Positions 42,307-50,207 of a DNA stretch of 64,000 bases are shown here, in pieces. This stretch comes from a virus. The notes below the pieces were generated by a model that was not told where the DNA came from, made no database searches, and worked only from the letters and a program-made list of their open reading frames with translations. Positions within the stretch are counted from its first letter, which is position 1; each line of letters starts with the position of its first letter. The stretch is from the IMG/VR virus record IMGVR_UViG_3300017917_002560, positions 1 to 64,000 of that record. One strand, written 5' to 3'. Position numbers and translations under genes: made by a program.

Positions 42307-42795
42307 AAGTCTTAACTATTCATAAAGCTCAATGCTTCTAGAACTTCTTCGAAGTTCTATTGATTCGCTATCGCTCATCAATATTTTTTTTATTTGAATT
42401 ATAACGCGAAGCGTTTAAGCTATCATCCAGATTAATTGGTCACACTTTGCCCGCACAGGGCAAAGATTGTTCTGTAGCATCATCCGAGTAGCACAGTCAC
42501 TTAGCGTTAGAACTACATTACTTTCGTAATACACAGGCGGTTGTCCGGTACCTGCTCGTTCCGTCTTTCACAACGGCGGGGCGATATCTATACGCTAACA
42601 TACATATCGTCCGTGTAGCATCACTGCTACGTCTTTTTAGCTTTTTTAAATTCTGTTCAAACAGCAAAACCGCAAGCATTTCGCGATCGTCGTCCGGTCA
42701 AGGATAGTTGCTGAGTGCTCACTGGCGCGGTGAGTCTTCCATCCCTGCGATCCGAGATCCAGGTCTAGGGCACACGAGTTAGGCCTGTGCTAGCC
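42307..42795. ncRNA. Hairpin-rich non-coding region, possible structured RNA
   Basis: 489 bp with no supportable gene on either strand, unusual in a genome packed to overlaps. Perfect hairpins: TAGAACTTC/GAAGTTCTA (42339-42359, 9 bp, 3-nt loop), AACGC/GCGTT (42403-42415), CTTTGCCC/GGGCAAAG (42445-42465, 8 bp), ATTAC/GTAAT (42517-42530), GTAGCA/TGCTAC (42615-42630, followed by T-runs), CTCAC/GTGAG (42718-42734). No tRNA T-loop or known RNA family could be recognised. It could be a structured RNA, an intron remnant beside the GIY-YIG gene, or an insertion scar. Confidence 0.4.
42615..42638 (+). terminator. Intrinsic terminator of the gp26/amidinotransferase operon
   Basis: GTAGCA-TCAC-TGCTAC followed by GTC and TTTTT, then a second run of six T at 42642-42647. 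It lies about 310 nt after the last gene of the rightward operon. Confidence 0.6.
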
Positions 42796-43221
42796 TTAAA
42801 TTTTGCCTTTGATGTGACTGCCATGCACACGGACTTGTATGTGTCCGTTGTACCAGTCATCACTTTCTAATACACGTCTTTGGAATTGTTCTCGAGCTTC
42901 GATATAGCTACATTCAGCCTTGGACCTACAGTAGTATAAGATCTCTCGAGTAAAGTTTTCGCTGCCTAACTGTTCTACGTCTTTTTTAAGTTGATCGTTG
43001 GAGCCGTAATATGTTTGCCAGTCTGATTCTATCTTACCACGAATTTTTTTGCGTTTTTTGTTGCCGTTTTTGAGTTTAACTGTTCGGTATGTTGTTTTAG
43101 AGAATTTTGCTAATTTTTTGCCAATGTATTTCCTGCCGGTAATGTTATTTGTGATCAAATAAACAAAACCAACGCAATCTTCGGGTAACTCAGAAATTTC
43201 ATTTGATTCGAACAGCCACAT
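42796..43221 (-). CDS. GIY-YIG family endonuclease
   Basis: A 141-aa protein with the GIY-YIG core GFVYLITNNITGRKYIGKKL at residues 16-35, a basic RTVKLKNGNKKRKKIRGKIE stretch, the DWQTYYGSNDQLKKDVEQLG block and a KAECSYIEAREQF motif whose Glu would be the metal ligand. Similar small proteins in T4-like phages are annotated as Seg-like or putative GIY-YIG endonucleases. I start it at MWLFESNE (43221); the frame extends six codons upstream with a TTG. No good SD is visible. It stands between the structured region and gp46, and may be a mobile free-standing endonuclease or a resident nuclease. Confidence 0.7.
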   Translation of the reverse strand: MWLFESNEISELPEDCVGFVYLITNNITGRKYIGKKLAKFSKTTYRTVKLKNGNKKRKKIRGKIESDWQTYYGSNDQLKKDVEQLGSENFTREILYYCRSKAECSYIEAREQFQRRVLESDDWYNGHIQVRVHGSHIKGKI

Positions 43222-43261
43222 TGGACATATAGTTATCAAAAATCTCTGATGCCCTAGATTT

Positions 43262-45025
43262 TCACACCATGTCTACGTCTGTGTTGTAGCTGGTGAATCC
43301 GTTTTCTTTTACTACTTTTAAAATATTTTCTACTCGACCAGCCAGCTCGTCCTTGTGACTCACAAGCCAAATTGATTTGTGTCGCTCACGACTCATTTTC
43401 TTCAACAGTGCTAGGCCATTCTCAACACCTTGTGTGTCAAGTCCGTTGTCCATGAGCTCGTCAATAAACAGCACGTTGATGGGGTGGTACAAGCTTTCAA
43501 ACACGTCACGGAATGCCCAGCTCATGCTTAAAATAAGTCTAGTACGTTCACCGCGACTCAAGTTGTCAAAGTCCAGTTCGCGACCCAGTTCTTCAATGCT
43601 CACACTCAAGTCATTTTGAAACACCACAGTGTGTGGCAAACCAATGCGATCCAAGTAGTGTGTGAGTCGCTGGTTAAGATAACTCAAGTTTTGTTCAATT
43701 ATCTTTTTACGAATAAAGCTGTCTTTGCTTGTAAGCAGTTTAAGCAAGAACTCTTGATGCTCTTGCAAGCGGGTCAAGTCGTTTAATGCATCGTAACTGA
43801 TTTCCTGTAGAGCTTGCCCACTCATTTCGTCAATTTGTTCACCATATGGATCTGTTTCGTTTTTCTTTAGTTCCAACTGATTTTCCAGCGCAGACAAGTT
43901 AGCACGGTGTTCAATAGCATCGTGTTCGTTGTCGTAAAACATTTTGGGTGGCTTACCTATCTCGCCCAAGGCTTGGATGGCAGCCTGTAGCTCTGATACT
44001 GTGGTGCTATGCTCTGTGCTCGCTGTTCTCGCAGTTGCCAGATCTTTCTGCTTACTCTCCAATACCTGTTGGTGCTTACTGTCGTGGAATGCTTGACCGC
44101 ATGTGTGGCACGTGTGAGTTTCCAGTGATGCAATTTCTTGCGATAGCTTTTTAACTGCTTTGTCCTCTCGATCCCGGTCAAGTTTAGCCTGTGACAACGC
44201 CTTTTGTAAATCATTAAAGGTCCTACGGGCTTGATCCCACGCGGCGTAATCTTTGTGGGCCTGTATTTCTTCCTCGATATCAATAGCCTTGAGCCCTTGA
44301 ATAGCCGTCTCAAGTTTTTGTGTATCTTCCTTGTGCTTGGATAACCATAGCCCCTGGCGCCGTTTGAGATTTTCGATTTGTTCTTCAATTCGTTTATTGG
44401 CCTCCTGTACAGCCCTAATACGCATTTCTTCTTGACTGATGCCGTCTTTGGTTTCTCTGTTGAGCTCTTTGATACGGTCAGCACGTTCACTCAGCATGGT
44501 AATACCCAACAACTGTTCAATGATAGTGCGTTGATCGTTGGCTTTTAAACTCAAGAACGGTTCAGTGTATGTGTTCAGGGCCATGATGTGCTTGAACATT
44601 TCATGGCTGATGCCCAGCACACGCTCAATAGCATCTTGTGTTTCTCTGCTGTCGCCTTGTGCGTCATCAGTAGCAGTTTGTTGCTCGTTGTCAACATAAA
44701 ACTTTAGCACATTGGGTTTGCGCCCTCGCTCAATTTTAAAGTCTTTGTTGTTGACTGAAAACTCTAAACTCACCAACATGTTTTTGCCGTTGGTCTTGTT
44801 TACCAAATTGTCTTTGCGAATATTTGAGAGAGCATTGCCATACAAGGCATAACTCAGTGCGTTGATGATTGTGGTTTTGCCTGTACCGTTGCGACTACCG
44901 TCGCCGCCTAGGTCCAGATTTTCGCCTAGCACCAAAGTTAAGTCTTGGCGATTAAAATCAATACCTTGTGTGGCATTGCCCACACTCATGAAATTTTTAA
45001 CTGTGAGAGTTTTGACTTGTATCAT
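43262..45025 (-). CDS. gp46: Recombination endonuclease subunit gp46 (Rad50/SbcC-like)
   Basis: A 587-aa SMC-type ATPase. Walker A is RNGTGKTT (K50) with an unusually long Gly-rich lead-in GENLDLGGDGS. A coiled coil surrounds the zinc hook CHTC near residue 304, and the ABC signature LSRGERTRL and Walker B NVLFIDELMDNGLD are near the C-terminus. With gp47 it forms the nuclease that resects DNA ends for recombination-dependent replication and degrades host DNA. Between it and gp47 lie five sugar genes, whereas the two are normally adjacent or nearly so. Confidence 0.93.
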   Translation of the reverse strand: MIQVKTLTVKNFMSVGNATQGIDFNRQDLTLVLGENLDLGGDGSRNGTGKTTIINALSYALYGNALSNIRKDNLVNKTNGKNMLVSLEFSVNNKDFKIERGRKPNVLKFYVDNEQQTATDDAQGDSRETQDAIERVLGISHEMFKHIMALNTYTEPFLSLKANDQRTIIEQLLGITMLSERADRIKELNRETKDGISQEEMRIRAVQEANKRIEEQIENLKRRQGLWLSKHKEDTQKLETAIQGLKAIDIEEEIQAHKDYAAWDQARRTFNDLQKALSQAKLDRDREDKAVKKLSQEIASLETHTCHTCGQAFHDSKHQQVLESKQKDLATARTASTEHSTTVSELQAAIQALGEIGKPPKMFYDNEHDAIEHRANLSALENQLELKKNETDPYGEQIDEMSGQALQEISYDALNDLTRLQEHQEFLLKLLTSKDSFIRKKIIEQNLSYLNQRLTHYLDRIGLPHTVVFQNDLSVSIEELGRELDFDNLSRGERTRLILSMSWAFRDVFESLYHPINVLFIDELMDNGLDTQGVENGLALLKKMSRERHKSIWLVSHKDELAGRVENILKVVKENGFTSYNTDVDMV

Positions 45026-45065
45026 ATCTTATACTATAGCACTTTCGTGGTCAATATGCAAAATG

Positions 45066-45674
45066 TTATTGTTCTTTTGTGTCGTTAAGGTACTGCTGTT
45101 CTATTTCAACACAGCGTTGTGATCGATTTTTGATTTTCTTTGCAGGCGATCCAAAGTAAACACCCCATGGGTCCAATGACTTTGTAACCAAACTCAATGC
45201 ACCTACTGCCGCGCCTTCGCCCAAGGTAACATTGGGCAATACAACAGAGTTTGCACCAATAATAACAAACTTTTCCAATGTTATAGGTCCAAAGTGCTGT
45301 TTAGAATATCGTTCAATATCTGTACCTGGCGGAAAAGTTGCGGCACCAGCCAACCAACGACCAGTGTAATCATCAGACTGCGAAAACATGCGAACACCCG
45401 ACGAGCATCCAGAAAAGTTTTTAATAGTGATACCACCAGCGCACGTCAGTTGCGAGTTGCCGCCGATGTGAACATTGTTGCCTAGTTTTAAAAAACCCTG
45501 TGCGGCTGTAATAATACAATAGTCATCAATGCGAACGTTGTTACCAATTGAAATATTTTTCAACCCAATGATTGTAGTATTTCGAGCAATGCGTACATTT
45601 TTGCCTACGCTGGCAAAACCAAATTGTTTCAGCTCAGTTTCGTTGTAATAACCTTGATCAAATGGATTATTCAT
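45066..45674 (-). CDS. Left-handed beta-helix acyltransferase (sugar O/N-acetyltransferase)
   Basis: A 202-aa LbetaH protein with hexapeptide repeats (VGKNVRIARNTTIIGLKNIS, IGNNVRIDDYCIIT, LGNNVHIGGNSQLT) and the C-terminal block FVIIGANSVVLPNVTLGEGA followed by AVGALSLVTKSLDPWGVYFG and SPAKKIK, as in galactoside or amino-sugar acetyltransferases. It uses acetyl-CoA to acetylate a sugar hydroxyl or amine. Being last in a cassette with an aminotransferase, N-acetylation of an amino sugar is plausible. Its ATG overlaps the upstream stop (ATGA). Confidence 0.8.
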   Translation of the reverse strand: MNNPFDQGYYNETELKQFGFASVGKNVRIARNTTIIGLKNISIGNNVRIDDYCIITAAQGFLKLGNNVHIGGNSQLTCAGGITIKNFSGCSSGVRMFSQSDDYTGRWLAGAATFPPGTDIERYSKQHFGPITLEKFVIIGANSVVLPNVTLGEGAAVGALSLVTKSLDPWGVYFGSPAKKIKNRSQRCVEIEQQYLNDTKEQ

Positions 45675-46840
45675 CGTTGCAATCCTTGATAAAATTTATT
45701 TTTTTCTTGCTCACCAAACGCATGAACAAAATGATCATAGTTATGTTGCAGTATTGGTGTCATCGCTGATAACATATCTTGTAGTTCTGTTGTACTTTTT
45801 TTAGATAACGTATCCAGTATGTTTAAAATTGCGTCTGTGCGAGATTCAATGTCTGCAATACTGTCGTATTCCTCACTCCAGAATTGATCAAATGTTTTAA
45901 ACCCTAGTTCTTTGAGGTAACCAAGGTGTCCTGGCGGAGCAAACAAAATAAATGGACGTTTATGTACTATACCCTTGAAGGATATTGCTGACACATAGGG
46001 TTCTGGGTATTGTGCTACAGATTCAAGGCCTACATAAACCAGCGCCTGTTGCACTGCTGGCAGACTGTCCCAGGTTGCATAGTTATGATCGCTAACATCA
46101 ACTGGCTCATCAAAGTTTTTAAAAGACAATACTGAGTTTGAAAAATTTGCTAAAATTGATTGATTGTGTAAATCTTTTATCAATAGATCATTGTTATCTC
46201 TTTTGAACGGCACAGTGTACAAGAAATTACGCGGACACAGTTGATGATCATTAATTGTATTGGGGCTCATGCTTGAATTATCCCTGAGAATTTTTGTTTC
46301 TGGAATATTATTGTACCCAACAAGCCCCAAATGATGCAACCCTTGTCTAAATAACTTTGACATAAAGTATGTTCTATGGGGGCGCCGGCGTCGACTCAAC
46401 ACTATAAACGGGCGTTTAATAATGTTGCTGTGTGTTGCTGGACACAAGTCTTTGACTAAATTGGCATGCCAATCAGCGCCTTCATAGCAAGATGTAATAC
46501 CACTGATAGAAAAATCATCACAGGTCAGCAGTTGCCTGGCCAGCTCAGTATATTTGTGATAGTGTTGTGTTCGCGTTACCACTGCACAAAAATAATTAGA
46601 AATATCTAATTCTTTAAGAATTAATTGTAAGTTATATAACGTAAGCCCAGGAAAACTATCATTGATATAAAAATCAACATCCTGGTGCCAAAACACTATG
46701 CGCTGGTTTGGTTGAAAACTAACTGGCTCGTTACCAAATCTTTGATACAGCCATGACTTTAGATCATGATACAACAATGACATGTTGTAATCATAATCCA
46801 GCAAGCAATACTCCTTGACAATGTCAAATTGATCACTCAT
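45671..46840 (-). CDS. Glycosyltransferase-like protein (389 aa)
   Basis: I do not recognise a named family with certainty. The C-terminal third (SAISFKGIVHKRPFILFAPP, then HLGYLKELGFKTFDQFWSEEYDSI) is the signature found in exostosin/fucosyltransferase-like (GT-B) enzymes, where a buried Lys/Glu region binds the sugar nucleotide and the protein ends with a helix facing the donor. The middle has an unusual RPFIVLSRRRRPHR strand that could start the second Rossmann domain. Start at MSDQFD (46840), overlapping the aminotransferase end by 8 nt. It probably transfers the sugar made by its neighbours. Confidence 0.6.
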   Translation of the reverse strand: MSDQFDIVKEYCLLDYDYNMSLLYHDLKSWLYQRFGNEPVSFQPNQRIVFWHQDVDFYINDSFPGLTLYNLQLILKELDISNYFCAVVTRTQHYHKYTELARQLLTCDDFSISGITSCYEGADWHANLVKDLCPATHSNIIKRPFIVLSRRRRPHRTYFMSKLFRQGLHHLGLVGYNNIPETKILRDNSSMSPNTINDHQLCPRNFLYTVPFKRDNNDLLIKDLHNQSILANFSNSVLSFKNFDEPVDVSDHNYATWDSLPAVQQALVYVGLESVAQYPEPYVSAISFKGIVHKRPFILFAPPGHLGYLKELGFKTFDQFWSEEYDSIADIESRTDAILNILDTLSKKSTTELQDMLSAMTPILQHNYDHFVHAFGEQEKNKFYQGLQR

Positions 46841-47426
46841 AGATTTCAATTTCTCTACAGTCAGGGTAGCCAGTCCAGTTGATTTGGTTCAAAGTAAAAT
46901 CACAACGAGATAATTTTTCAATACCCAGCTCGGCTTCGTTGGGAGTCATTTTGTAATGAAACCCTAGTTTAAATTTCTTTTGTGATTCCCAAGGCAATAT
47001 AGTCAAATCTCTGCCATCGTAACGTTGCAGTTTTATTGTTTCGTAAGCGGCTTGGTCATCTAACAACAGCGCACCGCCGCGGTGCAAGTCCAGTGGTTTA
47101 CCACGACCAAAACTCACACAAGTAATAGTGCCGGCCTTATACATGCCTGGAGTGAGTTGTCGTGCGCTGTCAATGATTCTTGTTCCATAAAAGCGATATT
47201 GTCCGGTCCACTGATCATCTAGTAATTTGTATCTAATTCCCAGCTTGTGCATTGTCATCAACACACTGAGATAGTTATATGCTGAAAATTCTGTGTACTT
47301 TATTTGATCATAGCGCATGGCCAGCTCAATGGCATGGGTGCAACAGTCTACAGCCACAGCATATGGTGCACCGGTGTATGCTGCCAGCTGTGTTTCAAAT
47401 TCACTAATTTTATAAAATGGATCCAT
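46833..47426 (-). CDS. Short DegT/DnrJ/EryC1-type aminotransferase
   Basis: A 197-aa PLP-fold protein. The N-terminus FETQLAAYTGAPYAVAVDCC and the SFGRGKPLDLHRGGALLLDD block match the DegT/StrS sugar aminotransferase family, the Lys in GRGK being the expected PLP lysine. Typical family members are about 370 aa, so most of the C-terminal domain is missing, though the frame shows no sign of breakage and the gene ends in an overlap with the next gene. It may be a compact variant or may have lost activity. Start MDPFYK at 47426, one base after the stop of the epimerase gene. Confidence 0.65.
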   Translation of the reverse strand: MDPFYKISEFETQLAAYTGAPYAVAVDCCTHAIELAMRYDQIKYTEFSAYNYLSVLMTMHKLGIRYKLLDDQWTGQYRFYGTRIIDSARQLTPGMYKAGTITCVSFGRGKPLDLHRGGALLLDDQAAYETIKLQRYDGRDLTILPWESQKKFKLGFHYKMTPNEAELGIEKLSRCDFTLNQINWTGYPDCREIEIYE

Positions 47427-47427
47427 G

Positions 47428-48411
47428 TTATTCCTTTGTGGCTGTAGCAATACAAACATCTATAAGTTCTTGCACAGTTTTTGTGTGCCGGAACCCAATG
47501 TCTTGGGCTTTTGCACTGCTGGGGATTCTCACAATGACATCATCTTTGTAGCTGGTAACAAAGTGCGCCCGGAAGTCATCGATTCGGCCTGACTGTTGCC
47601 AAATCATACGTGCTAGTTCAATAATATGCGTAGGTGTTTCACTGCCTAAGTTGTAAGCTTGTTGACTGGTCTCTGGTAGCCAGCTAGCACGTGCAATGGT
47701 TTCAGCAACGTCATCAATCCAAGTAAAACAACGAACTTGATTGCCATTGCCAAATATTTCCACTGACTCACAGCGATCTAGCACAATCTTTTTAATAAAA
47801 TCTGTGAACACATGAGCAATGCCTGGCTCGTTTTCAAATTGCTCCAATGGAGTAATGATGTTGAACGGGCGCCAAATTACATAATCTAATCCGTATTGGC
47901 GATGGTATTCTTTTACTAATTTTTCGCCAAACAGTTTGCTTAGGCCGTATCCAGTGTGCGGACATGGTAGGTCTTCTACCATGTCTTCTGTGAGTGGAAA
48001 TGTTGCGGCACGTTCATAAACCATGCTACTAGATAGATATGCAACTTTTTTTACTTGCCAACGAGCAGAAGCTGCCAACACAGAATGAGTACTGGTAGCA
48101 TTGCCGGCAAGAATGTCAGCACTGTATTTGTGGAATCCCACTACGCCATAAATCTGTGCGGCACAGTGCAAAACATAAGTGGGACGAAACTGATCAAACA
48201 CAGTGTCCACCCAGGCATGATCGCACAAGTCGCCTTGAACAAACGTGTAGTCTCGGTCACGCTCTTGATGTCCGTATCGTGCGCAATTGTCAACACCAAT
48301 GATGTTGTACTCGTGAGAAATCTTTTTAATAATCCACTGCGCAAGTGAGCCTTCGCTACCGGTGATTAATAGTCGGGGTAGATCATTTTTTAATGAAAGT
48401 GTTGTTGTCAT
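47428..48411 (-). CDS. NAD-dependent nucleotide-sugar epimerase/dehydratase
   Basis: A 327-aa extended short-chain dehydrogenase. The nucleotide-binding motif is TGSEGSLA (residues 17-24, a variant of GxxGxxG). The catalytic triad is Ser in YLSSSMVYE and YGLSK (Tyr and Lys, near 160-164). RPFNIITPLEQ and RCFTWIDDVAE are conserved substrate-side motifs. It epimerises or dehydrates an NDP-sugar, probably feeding the aminotransferase. It overlaps the dehydrogenase gene upstream by 29 nt. Confidence 0.85.
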   Translation of the reverse strand: MTTTLSLKNDLPRLLITGSEGSLAQWIIKKISHEYNIIGVDNCARYGHQERDRDYTFVQGDLCDHAWVDTVFDQFRPTYVLHCAAQIYGVVGFHKYSADILAGNATSTHSVLAASARWQVKKVAYLSSSMVYERAATFPLTEDMVEDLPCPHTGYGLSKLFGEKLVKEYHRQYGLDYVIWRPFNIITPLEQFENEPGIAHVFTDFIKKIVLDRCESVEIFGNGNQVRCFTWIDDVAETIARASWLPETSQQAYNLGSETPTHIIELARMIWQQSGRIDDFRAHFVTSYKDDVIVRIPSSAKAQDIGFRHTKTVQELIDVCIATATKE

Positions 48412-49159
48412 TTAAGATAGCATCAAACAATGTGTTGGGTATGTTGTGTTGTTTTAAAAATTCAGTAAATGCCGCTGTGTCTTTGGGCAAACACTTGCCG
48501 CCAAATCCTCGCAGTTGGTCTGAACATCTTAGATAGCTGTCGTGTGCAATGACTTTTCTAGTGATTGCGGCACCTAATACTTTGTTGTAGTCTGCGCCCA
48601 TGCCTTGGCAAGACTCATAGAAAACGTTGGCAAACACAATTCGCAATGAATTAAATGTGTTCACAAAATATTTAGTAAACTCAGCTTCGGTGTGTGATAC
48701 TCTAAAAAAGTCTTTACTGAAGTCTTGATGCAGTGTTTTGACCATTTCAAATACATCGTCGCGGTCACACCCCACAATTAATTGTTGTTGTTGTTCTAAA
48801 TAATCTTCTGTGGCATGGTCCTGACGCAAAAATTCAGGAATAAAACAAATGTTGAGATTGATGTATTTCTTACAGAACTCATCTGTGGTGCCCGGAGTCA
48901 TAGTAGACTTGATTACCACTAACTTTTCGTAATAGAACTCATTGAGTTGCTCCAGCGCCCAATCCACAGCAGACACATCACATGTGCCATCTTCCAATGT
49001 GTTGGTAGGTACACAAATAAACACAGCATCAGTGTCTGTAACAGGCAGGAATGAAGTGCTGTATTTGGGATCATAAGTCACAACAGCGTGACCGATTTTG
49101 GTGTAGTTGTTGTAGATAGCTTGGCCAACCACACCTAAGCCAATGATACCAATTTTCAT
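48383..49159 (-). CDS. UDP-glucose/GDP-mannose dehydrogenase family protein
   Basis: A 258-aa protein with the N-terminal NAD-binding motif GLGVVGQA (residues 7-14), FICVPTNT, KSTMTPGTT, IPEFLRQ, a YFVNTFNSLRIVFANVF helix, and the catalytic GFGGKCLPKDT with its Cys. It matches UDP-sugar 6-dehydrogenases (UGD/WbpA-like) in the first two domains but stops before the C-terminal UDP-binding domain (normal length about 430). Such enzymes oxidise C6 of an NDP-sugar to the uronate. It is the first gene of the sugar cassette and overlaps gp47 by 4 nt (ATGA). Confidence 0.82.
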   Translation of the reverse strand: MKIGIIGLGVVGQAIYNNYTKIGHAVVTYDPKYSTSFLPVTDTDAVFICVPTNTLEDGTCDVSAVDWALEQLNEFYYEKLVVIKSTMTPGTTDEFCKKYINLNICFIPEFLRQDHATEDYLEQQQQLIVGCDRDDVFEMVKTLHQDFSKDFFRVSHTEAEFTKYFVNTFNSLRIVFANVFYESCQGMGADYNKVLGAAITRKVIAHDSYLRCSDQLRGFGGKCLPKDTAAFTEFLKQHNIPNTLFDAILNDNNTFIKK

Positions 49160-50172
49160 AAGTTTTGATATATCTTTAAAAGCAGTTTAGAATCGTAAAA
49201 CTCACTTTCAATGTTGGTGAGTTGGTCTGTAATGATTTGATCTACACTTTCAAATTTGACTTCGCCGGGGGCCATGTCAGTGTCTACGGCAGAACTCTTT
49301 GTGGGCACCAAGGCCATTTCTCTCAAGCCATAGTCTTTGACAAATGTGTCTTTGATGAAGTTGGCTTCTTCGTAGCTAATTTCAATGTCTAGTTCCACAC
49401 GCACATGCATGTTTTGTTTCAACAGCGACGGCGCATTGTCAATCAAGTTGCCCAACTTCAATACACGATATGTGGGCTGATTGGGCCAAGCATGATACAC
49501 AGGCTTTTGCCCCCACTTAAGAATCATAACACCGCGGTCGTCGTCGCCAGCGTCAGCATAGTTGTGTGGGAAAGCATTACCAATGTAGGTAATGTTGGCT
49601 TTGGTCTGACGCTTGTGAAAGTGTCCAGTAAACACATGCCCAAAACCTGACAGTTGTTCTCTGCGGATCTCGCCATGATCTGGCATTTCTACCATGGCGT
49701 TCATTAAGTAGCCCGGCAGTTCAAAGTGACCAAATAAATAGTCGCCGCCCATTTTGGCTAGCTTTTTATGATCGTCGCCCACAAGCCACGGGGCAACTAC
49801 AACACCGCCACTGTTAAACCAATCGTTGCAGATATGCACATTGGGCAAGTGCTTGGCCCACTCTACACTTTGGATGTCACGTTTGTCACGATAATACAAG
49901 TCGTGATTGCCAGGGATAAAGTAAACCTGTTCAAAATTGGCGTTGAGATGTTCCAATGCTCGCAAACTGTAGTTGAGAGTCATGATGTTTAGATTGGCAC
50001 GGTTGTTGTGCCAATCGCCCAGGAACAAACATGTTTCACAGCCTTGAGAGCGAGCCAACTCAGTGGCCCACTTTACAAACTTCAAACAGTCTTCGTTGTG
50101 TAGTTGGCTGTTGCTTTTGAGTCCAAAATGGATATCTGTAAAAACCGCAGCCTTTTTGAATAAGGTAGTCAT
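49156..50172 (-). CDS. gp47: Recombination endonuclease subunit gp47 (Mre11/SbcD-like)
   Basis: A 338-aa metallophosphoesterase: DIHFG (residues 13-17), GDWHNNR, PGNHD (about 89-93) and GHFHK carry the metal-binding Asp, His and Asn residues of the Mre11 nuclease. It partners gp46 in DNA end processing. The C-terminal half is a capping domain. Its gene precedes the sugar cassette by a 4-nt overlap, so the recombination subunit and the sugar genes are one transcript. A TATAAT lies directly before the ATG. Confidence 0.92.
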   Translation of the reverse strand: MTTLFKKAAVFTDIHFGLKSNSQLHNEDCLKFVKWATELARSQGCETCLFLGDWHNNRANLNIMTLNYSLRALEHLNANFEQVYFIPGNHDLYYRDKRDIQSVEWAKHLPNVHICNDWFNSGGVVVAPWLVGDDHKKLAKMGGDYLFGHFELPGYLMNAMVEMPDHGEIRREQLSGFGHVFTGHFHKRQTKANITYIGNAFPHNYADAGDDDRGVMILKWGQKPVYHAWPNQPTYRVLKLGNLIDNAPSLLKQNMHVRVELDIEISYEEANFIKDTFVKDYGLREMALVPTKSSAVDTDMAPGEVKFESVDQIITDQLTNIESEFYDSKLLLKIYQNL

Positions 50173-50178
50173 TTAGTG

Positions 50179-50207
50179 ATTATACTACTCATCAGTAGTA
50201 ATCACAA
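50179..50207 (-). promoter_or_regulatory. Probable sigma70 promoter of gp47 and the sugar cassette
   Basis: The minus strand reads TTGTGA (50202-50207), 17 nt, TATAAT (50179-50184). The -10 begins directly after the TAG stop of gp55, and the start point would fall within a few bases of the gp47 ATG. Confidence 0.5.

Noticed and set aside
42307-42795. tRNA or tmRNA in the hairpin-rich gap
   Set aside because: No TTCRA T-loop flanked by a 5-bp stem and no CCA-ended acceptor could be found on either strand.
45026-45065. Sigma70 promoter directly before gp46
   Set aside because: TTGACC is present, but the possible -10 boxes are either 15 nt away or would place the start inside the gene; too weak to claim.
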